Shown here: positions 1 through 8,273 of the stretch, piece after piece
Position numbering within the stretch: the stretch's first letter is position 1
Layout: every line of letters begins with the position of its first letter
NCBI GenBank assembly: GCA_047495785.1
Contig: JBLDXI010000019.1
Span: forward strand, 2,294,001 to 2,358,000
From: Lepidodermella squamata
Lineage: Eukaryota > Gastrotricha
Reading direction: 5' to 3'
Length of the DNA: 64,000 bases
Position numbers and translations under genes: made by a program
Notes under the pieces: model-generated
The model's input: the letters and a program-made list of their open reading frames with translations, nothing else
Database searches by the model: none
What the model was told of the DNA's origin: nothing

Positions 1-65
1 TTGAAGCCATTTCTAGGCGTCAAATCCCAGTGCTCGACTGGTCTTGGTCGAGTCGAATGACCGGC

Positions 66-620
66 TCAATAATCAATAATCTGGGGATGTGGTAATGAGA
101 CCAATCTCTTTTCCATCCGCTTCGCCACAATTTTCGGGTCGAAGGTCAGAGTCAGAATGAGTGTTTTGTTAGTATGAAGCGCTGGGCAGTTTTTAACGCG
201 ATTGATTTTGTCTTTCAATTTCCGACGTTTCAGTGCGACTTGCGCCATCATCAGGGATAGATGTCAGGTAGAGTCTGGTAGCGTAAGCTTTAGAGCAATT
301 TTCGACGTTCGACTGAGGATTAATAACGAACGGAGAAAATGAATATCAAGATATTCAACTGCCGAGCGATGTTCGACACTCCGTCCAAGTTGGATTGATT
401 TTTTGACGACCCGCCGCATCTTTCTAAGCTGATTATGGCATTCTTCGTTGTCGTCGAAGTTCATCTTTGCTGCCAAAGCATATCGCATGTTATTTTGCTG
501 GAGGAAGCGGATTGTTTCGGCTGCGTTTTTCGAGGTCAGAACCAAGCTGCGATGGGTTTGCCACGACAGCGTAACTTGTTTTTTACGCGATTGTCTTCTT
601 TGATCGTGATAGTCAAGGCA
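66..620 (-). pseudogene. Degenerate SRP68-like fragment
   Basis: Reading the minus strand from about 620 down to 264 gives a frame with the segment NNMRYALAAKMNF, then RKMRRVVKKSIQLGRSVEH. This resembles the helical repeat region of signal recognition particle subunit SRP68 (pattern AWxYAMQLK followed by RLRKAVKHAxEL). After a stop at 264 a second frame holds ETSEIERQNQSR, which recalls the later SRP68 block SEVEWRG. No single model with splice sites joins these pieces. Stops and frame changes interrupt both ends, and no start codon in context was found. SRP68 pairs with SRP72 on SRP RNA in co-translational targeting. I call this a broken copy or very diverged exons. The family match is by eye and weak. 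Confidence 0.33.
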
Positions 621-890
621 ATAGATGTCAAGTCAAGATGTGTTCAAGGCAATAGAGTCGTAGATCGTCGAGAGAGTTGTAATAGTACAAATGACGATAT
701 TTCTCTTCATTTGATGCTCGATGTAATACGATCCATTAAGGCAGTCGAACCAAATGTTCATGACGTATCACATGAAGGCGGTCGTGTAAACCTCCATAAT
801 TTGATCGGCGTTGCTCAGAGAACAGTGTTAGTGCGCGAAAGTATTTCGGCAATGCACCGCAGAATCAGAAAATTAACTTTTCATACCTAG

Positions 891-1228
891 CAAGGGTAAA
901 AAATGAATAATAAATAATTTTACTATCACGTAACAATAGCGGGAATAAGGGAATCATTTCAAGATTGAGAACTTCAATAAGCCAGGCTCCGACATGTTTC
1001 GGCTTTTTTGGGCCATCTGCAGGGTCTAACAACAAAATTTGAAAAAATCGACTTTCTGTTCCAATGCTTATAATTGAAATTTTTCAAATTTTCACTCGAT
1101 TTTCGCTGTCCTCATATAATATAATCACAAGCTTATTCCGATTAAAAGTTCGAATTTGTGCTCTTTTAGGCCATTTTCTTAGATATTTTTTCTCAATTTT
1201 ATTAACGTTTATTGATTTTATTTTTTAG
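891..1228. other. AT-rich non-coding stretch
   Basis: No open frame with splice context was seen. It ends in a good 3' splice acceptor (TTATTTTTTAG at 1228) that begins the first recognisable exon of the zinc-finger gene. It is therefore probably an intron of that gene, whose earlier exon I could not find. Confidence 0.5.
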
Positions 1229-2532
1229 CCGTCATTTGCGGGCGAAGAGCATCATCTATGCGTTCAATGTAACCGGCTGTTCAGTTGCTACGCGAGTTTG
1301 AAGCGTCATCAACTCACAACCCACACTGAAAACGGTAGTTTTCTATTTCATTTTCAGAATTATTCTAAAATATTCAACATTCGCCCGTTTATTTTCAAGT
1401 CGATATCAATTCTGGCCTTTCTCTTCCCCAGGTCCGGTATTTCATTGCCCCTATTGTCCTTATTCGAACCCATTTTCCTGGCAAGTCAAGCGTCACATCT
1501 ACAAACGCCACGGTCATGAAGAAAGTTATTTTTGTACAAACTGCAAGAAATTTTTCCGAACGGACGCCGAACGCGAGCGCCACGCGTGTTCTTCAACTTC
1601 GAATAGCAACAACCGCTACAAAGCAATGTTACCTATGCCGGCTTCGAACAACCACCAAAACTCATCAGCGAATCACAACGAAGATGAGCCGATTTCCTTC
1701 GCTGGCTACGAAGATCATGACGAAGATTCCGAGTTGATTTCAGTCGACGATGACCGCGATGTGAACGTTGCTAATAGCAGCAGTAATAATAACAACAATC
1801 TGAACGCAGACTCGCGATCTCTAGCCGAGGACGATCAATCGAGAAGTGTTGCAGCTACCTCAGCAAATGGCGACACGCCGTGCATATGCTCGGAATGCGG
1901 CACGTGCCTGCCGTGTTTCGATTCGATGGTCAAGCACCAAGCTACTCATCACCCGCGAAAAGACGGCTCGTTAAATCTTCGAAAATCTTCGCCGAAAGAA
2001 GTGGATTGTAACGTGAAACGAAGTAGCCAGACGCCGGCTGGTAATGGATCGGCTTCCGTTAATAACAATCAAAGCTTGCTCACAGTTGCGAATAAGGCCT
2101 ACTCGCCGCGCTGCACCTCGATCGAAGCGGGCGATTCTTCGTCGAATGCATCCGAACCTGGTCGATCGAACGTCTTCGACTGCAACTTCTGCGGAATCTC
2201 ATTCAACGACCCTGCATTATGGTAAGTTTACCGTGAAGCTTCGTTTTTTAGCTCAGACTCATTTTTTTAGGGGACTTCATTCGACAATGCATGACGTGAA
2301 CGATATGCGAAAATGCAACTTTTGCGGCCGGCAGGCAAAGGATAAGTACGACTTTTGGAGGCACTTTATCGATCACAGCAAGTTGCCGACCGTTTCGTCA
2401 CTTGCGACGCCGCCAGGTTCAGCGTCTTCATTAGCCGCCGTCGGGGTTACAACGGGACCTGATATTAATAACTCAGCTTCGGTGAACCAAATGGAATCAT
2501 CTTCTTGTGCCGCTGTGGAAACAGCTAATTAA
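1229..2532 (+). CDS. Hunchback/Ikaros-like C2H2 zinc-finger factor (5' partial)
   Basis: Three exons are supported: 1229-1334, 1432-2221 and 2271-2532 (introns GTAGTT..CCCAG and GTAAGT..TTTAG, phases consistent), giving 385 residues to a TAA stop. N-terminal fingers read HHLCVQCNRLFSCYASLKRH, then a finger starting HCPYCPYSNPFSW with HIYKRH, then FCTNCKKFF..RERHAC. An isolated finger CSECGTCLPCFDSMVKHQATHH follows an acidic, Asn-rich linker. The C-terminus carries a closely spaced pair: DCNFCGISFNDPALWGLHSTMH, five residues, then CNFCGRQAKDKYDFWRHFIDH. Such a terminal pair is the protein-protein dimerisation module of Hunchback, Ikaros and Pegasus proteins. The protein is probably a DNA-binding nuclear regulator. 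The first coding exon is missing from this model. A polyadenylation signal lies about 300 bp past the stop. Confidence 0.85.
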
Positions 2533-2838
2533 AACTAAATGTTTTTACAAAACAAACGATATCAAATGCTGCTATTTTTCTTGTCTTCTTCTTCTTACGC
2601 GTGAAAACTAATGATTAGATAGCTGCTGATTCTGTAATTTCTTACTTGTCTTTTCTGTAATTCTTGTTTCGCGGAAGATCGAACACTACGTATTGCTGAT
2701 GTTCACACTATCAAATTCTCTTGTACTCTTTCGGATTTTTATCAATTACGAGAAATCAGACACAGAAACCTGTGGAATGATGCTAGAGCTCTAGATGGAG
2801 CAGATTCAAAAGTTTTATTTAGTTTCTGTATGATGAAA

Positions 2839-2844
2839 AATAAA
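2839..2844 (+). terminator. Polyadenylation signal AATAAA
   Basis: Canonical hexamer 307 bp past the zinc-finger stop codon and about 110 bp before the next candidate start. It probably ends that transcript. Confidence 0.5.
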
Positions 2845-2951
2845 CTTCCTGAATGATTTCGGAAAACACAGATCGACGTTTTCATTAATGGGTTTGAAGA
2901 GTCAAAGAGGGTATTGGATCTGGATCATATCAGTTTCTCAAAACCACTGCA

Positions 2952-3767
2952 ATGGCTGAAGCCCAATCAGCAGCCCATGAAAACTCCGTTTTGTTTCATC
3001 AGTTCATGAGGCGTTCAAATATGTTATCGCGGGAAATGGAGAAGTATTTGAAGTTTACCTTCGAGAAAAATGATTATGTCAAGCGAATAGGTTTGTCACC
3101 ATGCCTATTGGTTTTCCGTTTTAATAAAATATAAAATCCTCGCATGAACTCTGCATGGCTGGAAAGATGCTGTTATAGTGATATCATTCGGTGCCCTCCC
3201 ATATTACATTTAACATTGAAAACCTGGAAAACAACTTGTCTCAAGGAAAACACCCCATACCCCTCCCCTTTTCAAAAACCCAACGAACAACTTGACTCTG
3301 AACGCAAAACGTACATAAGAGATGTAATCAAAACAGTGAGTCTATTGCATGAATTAGAGAAAAATCCGGTTGCATTGCTTGACGCTTTGGTGCGGAGGGT
3401 ATCGTTTCGAGCGCAAAACCGGGAGGGTTTCTTCATTTTTCAAATTCATTTTCCTACCACAAAAGCAGTACTGGTTAAGGCTAATATAATATAAAATTAG
3501 GCATCGCATATTCAGACTTTGGCCAAATTTGAATATTTTGTTATGACCTTGACGACAAAATCCAATCGAAACCGCGGGAAAAAATCCGGACTCATCTCCG
3601 CGCACGGTGGAAGTTGCCGCTTGTTCTGGTCTCTGGTCTCCTCCAGCAGGGAACGTCGAGCTTTGGAGCTTCCTGTATTCTGTGGCTGTGCGGCGTTGAC
3701 GTCCTTTTTCGCACTGCTACCCACATTCGCAGCATTTCTCTTTTTATTGCGCCGTTGGTGGCAGTGA
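2952..3767 (+). CDS. Unrecognised small gene, structure tentative
   Basis: An ATG at 2952 opens a helical, charged frame (MAEAQSAAHENSVLFHQF.., through EMEKYLKFTFEKN) that reaches a GTTTGT donor near 3091. A second coding-like block at about 3180-3402 includes PNEQLDSERKTYIRDVIK and LLHELEKNPVALLDALVRR. It joins in frame, via a GTATCG donor and the ATTAG acceptor at 3500, to a last block starting ASHIQTLAKFEYF and ending at a TGA at 3765-3767 after a hydrophobic tail with FFALLPTFAAFLFLLRRWW. That tail could be a C-terminal membrane anchor. The first junction (3053-3178 or 3091-3178) could not be fixed with certainty. The opposite strand of 3512-3760 is also open and hydrophilic, so the strand of the last block is not settled. 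No family was recognised. Confidence 0.33.
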
Positions 3768-4076
3768 ACTAAAACCCGACGGTTCGCATTTGCGTTTGGA
3801 AGCTCATTTCCCTCAGCTTCTGGCTTTGTTCTGGCCAGATTTATTTAGCCTATGTTTCATTGATTAAGTTCTGAGTTCTGAGCATTAACCATGAGATTAA
3901 CAAATTATTGCAGGGTTCAGGGCTAAATGGTGGTGTTATTACAATAATGATCTTAACCGTATGAACCTTGAATTAGCAGTAGCTTGAATACAACACTATA
4001 ATTATGCCATATTCAGTTATAGTATTTTATTAGTTTAACTTCTGTAATTTTTAATTTCTTACTAGATAACTTTTAA
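3768..4076. other. Intergenic, upstream of RFC3
   Basis: AT-rich with no frame. It ends in the pyrimidine tract and acceptor TTCTTACTAG at 4065, only 11 nt before the RFC3 start codon. This is a candidate spliced-leader or 5' UTR acceptor. Confidence 0.5.
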
Positions 4077-5256
4077 ATGGCGCTGTGGGTTGACAAATAC
4101 CGGCCTCAGAGCCTGGGCAAGTTGAACTATCACCTCAGTCTCGCGGAAGATCTGAAAGCATTGGTAATTGTCACCAGCATACTGTGCAATTCTATTCTTA
4201 GTTACATATTTCCAGGCCCAAGGATCAGATTTTCCACATCTGCTGTTTTTCGGGCCTCCTGGTGCTGGCAAGAAAACTCGAGTTATGTGCTTCTTGCGTG
4301 AAGTTTACGGCTCAGGTGTCGATAAGCTTCGTATTGAACAGATGAATTTTACTGCTGCATCGGGTAAAAAGCTCGAAGTCTCCGCTGTAGCGAGCAACTA
4401 TCATATCGAGCTTAACCCAAGTGATGCTGGTGTTCACGACCGCGTTGTCGTGCAAGACCTCATTAAAAGCATGGCGAATTCTGAGCAACTAGAATCTGGC
4501 TCATTGAAATCTTTCAAAGTTGTCGTCTTGAATGAAGTCGATCGACTGACCCGAGATGCACAACATGCTCTTCGACGAACTATGGAGAAATACGCGGCTA
4601 CTTGCCGCTTGATCCTAGTTTGCTCATCAACAACACGAGTTATCCCAGCTATTCGGTCGCGTTGTCTAGCCTTGCGAATCAGCGCTCCATCATCTGACGA
4701 AATCGCCGATATTCTGCAGGCTGTTTGTAAAAAAGAAGGGCTCAGTATGCCCCGCGAACTTGCTGTCAAAATCGCGGAACAATCTGGTCAGAATTTGCGC
4801 CGGGCTTTGCTAACCGCCGAGGCTTGCCGAGTTCAGCAGTATCCGTTCAATGTGAATCAGCAAATCAAGGAACCGGATTGGATCAATTTCATTCGTGAAA
4901 CTGCGAATTTGATCACGGCAGAACAGAGTGCAAAACGTCTTGTCGAAGTTCGAAACCGATTGTACGAACTATTAGCTCACTGCATTCCGCCATCTATCAT
5001 TTTGACGGTAATCACGAAACTTTTAGGCATATTTTTTTTTTATGAAATTTGCTCTCCTAATTTTTAGTCCCTGGTCGATGAGCTGTTGAAATTGTGTGAT
5101 TCTGCGCTGAAACCTCGCGTTATTCACGATGCAGCTGTTCTAGAGCACAGAATGCAGCTGGGCTCGAAGCCAATTTTCCATCTCGAAGCTTTTGTCGCTA
5201 AATTCATGTCCAACTACAAGATGTTCATCGAAGACATGGTCATGGATGATTTCTAA
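4077..5256 (+). CDS. RFC3: Replication factor C subunit 3 (clamp loader)
   Basis: Exons 4077-4163, 4216-5007 and 5068-5256 join in phase 0 to give 355 residues, the usual family length. The protein opens MALWVDKYRPQSLGKL. It has Walker A FFGPPGAGKKTR at about residues 40-51, the RFC block VVVLNEVDRLTRDAQHALRR, the SRC motif IRSRC (sensor 1 region), and the C-terminal collar segment LGSKPIFHLEAFVAKFM. RFC3 is a subunit of the ATP-driven pentamer that loads PCNA onto primed DNA in the nucleus. The start at 4077 fits the conserved N-terminus and lies 11 nt behind a splice acceptor. It is the first gene of a tight same-strand trio with WTAP (178 bp further) and a HypX-like gene, a likely operon. 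Nothing essential appears to be missing. Confidence 0.97.
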
Positions 5257-5389
5257 TTGGTTTCTCGAAGTCGTTCGAGCAACACACAAGTCGGGACCTT
5301 GCATGAACGTATCTTGCTTCTTCATAATAATCTCTTTCTCTTTTATGCGCTCAATGGAATTTTAGAACATACCGGTGATACAGTTGCTT

Positions 5390-5405
5390 TTTTGCTTCAA
5401 CTTAG
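5390..5405 (+). promoter_or_regulatory. Candidate trans-splice acceptor before WTAP
   Basis: A T-rich tract followed by CTTCAACTTAG ends 29 nt before the WTAP ATG, inside the short gap after RFC3. No donor for a local 5' UTR intron is obvious in the gap, so a spliced-leader site is inferred. Confidence 0.4.
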
Positions 5406-5434
5406 ATTTGATTCGATTTTAATTACAATAAATC

Positions 5435-6211
5435 ATGGAAGTACCAAATTACGCGTCTCTGTCTCAAAAAGAGCTGGCTGATAAATGTGCCGAGAAAGAT
5501 ACCATAATCGAGCAGCTGAAAGCCAAGAACACGAAGCTAGAAGGTTCGCAAAAAGCTTTAGTTCATGAGACTTCACAATGTTCCATGCTAAAATTTGATA
5601 ATTGAGCTCTTCTGTTTTCTCAATTTTCAGATGAGGCCAAAAATTTGAAATCTCAACAGCAAGCGATAACGCGGCGAGAAAACGAGTTGCTAATGAAACT
5701 TACGAGCAAAGAACAGGAGTTGCAGGACTGCATTGTGCAACTGCAAGAAATGCAACAAGCGAATAAAAGTGCCGTTATCTCCCACATCAAAACAACCATG
5801 CTAGACCCGGCTGTCAACGCTACAATCGCTCATCTATCAAAGCAGCTGCAGTTAACGAAGGAGCAACTCGAACAGGCTCAGAGCGACTTGAATGCAGCTA
5901 AATTCACGCTGGAAAGCCAAAACGGGCGTAGGCTGGTTTCAAAATGCAAGCAGTTGATGCAGGAAAACGAAGATTTGGGCAAGGTCATTTCAACGGGGCG
6001 AGTTGCAAAACTTGAGGCGGAATTAGCGTTGGAACGCGCCCTGGTTGCACAATTAAGAGATGCCTTGCGGAATCGGGATGACGATATGCAAGACGTGGAT
6101 GATGAATTGGAGGGTTTACAAGGCATTGTCATGACCTTGCAACAAAAATTAGCCACGGCCAACAGCACGATTGCCACGCTGAAAGGCCAGCAGAAAATGG
6201 AGACGTCTTGA
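5435..6211 (+). CDS. WTAP: WTAP, m6A methyltransferase complex adaptor
   Basis: Exons 5435-5543 and 5631-6211 encode 229 residues. Almost the whole chain is coiled coil. The family core is clear: SKQLQLTKEQLEQAQSDLNA, AAKFTLESQNGRRLVSKCK, then ENEDLGKVISTGRVAKLEAELALE, which matches the WTAP/Fl(2)d signature (AWKFTPDSQTGKKLMAKC..GRIAQLEAELAL). WTAP scaffolds METTL3-METTL14 and splicing regulators in nuclear speckles. The long low-complexity tail of vertebrate WTAP is absent. The ATG is chosen because it directly precedes the conserved N-terminal heptads. It sits between RFC3 and the HypX-like gene in the putative operon, with a polyadenylation signal 62 bp past the stop. Confidence 0.92.
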
Positions 6212-6272
6212 CTCGGTATCTAATACACGCACCTCGGACATTTTGATATATTTTTTGTGAACAATTGCTTCA

Positions 6273-6278
6273 AATAAA
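6273..6278 (+). terminator. Polyadenylation signal of WTAP
   Basis: AATAAA followed by another A-rich run, 62 bp past the WTAP stop and about 40 bp before the acceptor that precedes the next gene. This spacing is typical of internal operon sites. Confidence 0.55.
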
Positions 6279-6304
6279 ATAAAAACCAACAAAAATCTTT
6301 CAAG

Positions 6305-6316
6305 TTGAATTTCCAG
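6305..6316 (+). promoter_or_regulatory. Candidate trans-splice acceptor before HypX-like gene
   Basis: GAATTTCCAG ends at 6316, 21 nt before the ATG at 6338 and within the 126 bp gap after WTAP. The gap is too short for an ordinary promoter plus 5' UTR intron. Confidence 0.5.
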
Positions 6317-6337
6317 GGTTTTTGATTTTCTGGAATA

Positions 6338-7561
6338 ATGCTGGCGTTACGAGCTTCGATGAGGCGAAGTTTTATTCCTTCGATATTTGGGGTGAAATTT
6401 CGGTCCTTGGTGAAACCAGCTGCGCAGCCGATTGACTGGTCACTTCCGGCCAAAAATGTTTGTGCCTCTATCAAAGCAGGCGCCATAGCTCCTTGGACCC
6501 TAGCGGGTGAAAAGTACGCGATATATGGCGCTTGCGTGGCTGGGGATCTGGCCGAATTTGATGCAAAACCGACGACTTTACTCGGACAGCGAGATGAAGC
6601 GGTTTTGGTGAAATGTGGAACTGGATCTGTTTTTATCACGCTTGCTAAGAAACTTGGCGGGCAGGGTGATACGATCAAGCTGCCAACCATACGAGTCCTA
6701 CCCCGTGAGCTTGTGAAAGCTCTGCCGACTTTACCCCCTCCGAAACGTCAGGCTAACTTCATGACTAACCCAACAACCTTCCGAGAAATCTTCACGTGGG
6801 AACAAAATGGCGTTTGCTACCTTTGGTTCGACTTCTACAGTGGTGCGATGAACACTGAACAATGCCTAAGATTGGCTGATGTTGTCAATAAGCTCAAGGA
6901 AGGGTCGAAATCCAAAGTTCTAGTTCTGATGGGTGGCCCGAAATTCTTCAGCAACGGCATCAACCTGAATACGATTGAAGCAAGCGAAGATCCGGCGGAA
7001 GAGTCGTGGAAAAATATCAGCGCAATAGATGATTTTGTCAAATCTGTCCTTCTGTGCAATAACAAATTGACCATTTCTGCTTTTTACGGTAATGCGGGTG
7101 CCGGTGGTGTCATGGCAGCTCTGGCAGCCGATAAAGTGTTTGCTCATAGTGGCGTTGTGCTGAATCCTAGTTACAAGCGAATGTTCCTATACGGCTCTGA
7201 GTACTGGACGTACAGTTTGCCAAAACGTGTTGGCGAGAAGAAAGCTTTAGAGTTGACTGATAGCGTTGAACCCGTTACTGCTGCGGAAGCTTTGAAAATC
7301 GGCTTAATCGACAAAGTGCTGGCTGAATCAAAATCCGAGTTCTTGGGAAAATTGGTTTCGGAAGCTGAGAAATTGGCTGGTAGTTCTGAGCTTGATGCTT
7401 TCATCCTCGATAAAACTACGAAAACGGATAATGCTCAGTTCCAAAGCACACTTTTGGCCCATCGGGAACGAGAGTTGGCTAGAATGAAACTCTGCTTTGA
7501 AGATCCCAACTACGTCAAGGCTCGAAAGTCTTTTGTTTTAAAAAAGGCAGGTCATGCGTGA
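6338..7561 (+). CDS. HypX/HoxX-like protein lacking the formyl-THF half
   Basis: A single intronless frame of 407 residues. Residues 1-27 are Arg/Ser-rich and amphipathic, like a mitochondrial presequence. Residues about 31-125 (from PIDWSLPAKNVCASIKAG to TIKLPTIRVLP) resemble the formyltransferase C-terminal domain of bacterial hydrogenase-maturation HypX/HoxX. Residues about 145-345 are its crotonase-fold domain, with the HoxX blocks FDFYSGAMNTEQC, LMGGPKFFSNGINLN, WKNISAIDDFV, FYGNAGAGGVMAALAAD and LYGSEYWTYSLPKRVG. In bacteria the full enzyme moves formyl from formyl-THF to CoA (N-terminal half) and decarbonylates formyl-CoA to CO (crotonase half). The catalytic formyl-THF domain is absent: WTAP stops 126 bp upstream. 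The role here is unknown. No [NiFe]-hydrogenase is expected in an animal. It could instead be another acyl-CoA enzyme. Confidence 0.88.
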   Translation: MLALRASMRRSFIPSIFGVKFRSLVKPAAQPIDWSLPAKNVCASIKAGAIAPWTLAGEKYAIYGACVAGDLAEFDAKPTTLLGQRDEAVLVKCGTGSVFITLAKKLGGQGDTIKLPTIRVLPRELVKALPTLPPPKRQANFMTNPTTFREIFTWEQNGVCYLWFDFYSGAMNTEQCLRLADVVNKLKEGSKSKVLVLMGGPKFFSNGINLNTIEASEDPAEESWKNISAIDDFVKSVLLCNNKLTISAFYGNAGAGGVMAALAADKVFAHSGVVLNPSYKRMFLYGSEYWTYSLPKRVGEKKALELTDSVEPVTAAEALKIGLIDKVLAESKSEFLGKLVSEAEKLAGSSELDAFILDKTTKTDNAQFQSTLLAHRERELARMKLCFEDPNYVKARKSFVLKKAGHA

Positions 7562-7672
7562 TACAAAAGAGGAATACATTCCTGTGCTTTGAACTTCATT
7601 CGAACTAAAACGTATCTATCCAAACAATTTTTACTCAGTGTTTTAACAGCCGTTTTAAAACTGAAAGGTGAA

Positions 7673-7678
7673 AATAAA
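7673..7678 (+). terminator. Polyadenylation signal of HypX-like gene
   Basis: AATAAA 112 bp past the stop codon. It marks the likely 3' end of the RFC3-WTAP-HypX-like cluster. Confidence 0.55.
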
Positions 7679-8273
7679 GGAAAATTTGTTCCGTAACTCT
7701 TGAATTCATAATTATTGGTGCTTAAATTTATGGCTTGACTCATAATTCATAATGGCTTGAATAATTCATAATGGATTTTTATCGATGAAGCAACTCGGAG
7801 ACATCTAAATTTTCTAATCCTTGCGTTACTACCGATGTGATTAAGTGAAATAAGCGTCGTAAGCTTGCAATGAAAATGTCGCGGAAAATTAAGGAATGCT
7901 GCAGAGACTGTTTGGTGAGTTACCAGGATACTAACGCCGAATCAATACCTGGCGGGAACAACTTCTTCATACGCCTCACTGTCAACCTTTTCATTTGTGT
8001 AACCTGATCGCTCTAACACCTACCGATGTCCAAGATTTGCGTACTGGAACAAATGAGCATCCGCAGTTCACAAAAAACCAATGGGAAATACTTATACCTA
8101 TCGCATTAGAAGGCGATTAATCATTAAGCCTATAAAAATTCAACCGGCAACAGACTTGAAACTTGTGTATTATTGAAACATTTTTCACAGGGTTTTGTCA
8201 CTACGCCGTTATAGAAAATATTAGAAAAAGAATGAGACAACAGGTCTGAATGAACAATAAGATAAGCTCGTCA
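7679..8273. other. Intergenic between convergent genes
   Basis: No recognised gene. A 45-codon frame from 7870 (beginning MKMSRKIKECCRDCL, with GTGAGT at the end of that segment) is the only coding-like sequence and is too short to assign. Confidence 0.4.

Noticed and set aside
435-890. 151-codon plus-strand frame
   Set aside because: It lies antisense to the SRP68-like segment and has no recognisable domain or splice context; treated as a shadow.
3512-3724. Minus-strand hydrophilic frame (SSAKKDVNAAQPQNTGSS)
   Set aside because: No start or splice context upstream. The plus-strand model with splice joins is somewhat better, although the strand is not settled.
7870-8010. 45-codon frame starting MKMSRKIKECCRDCL
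   Set aside because: A GTGAGT suggests a first exon, but no second exon with matching phase could be found.
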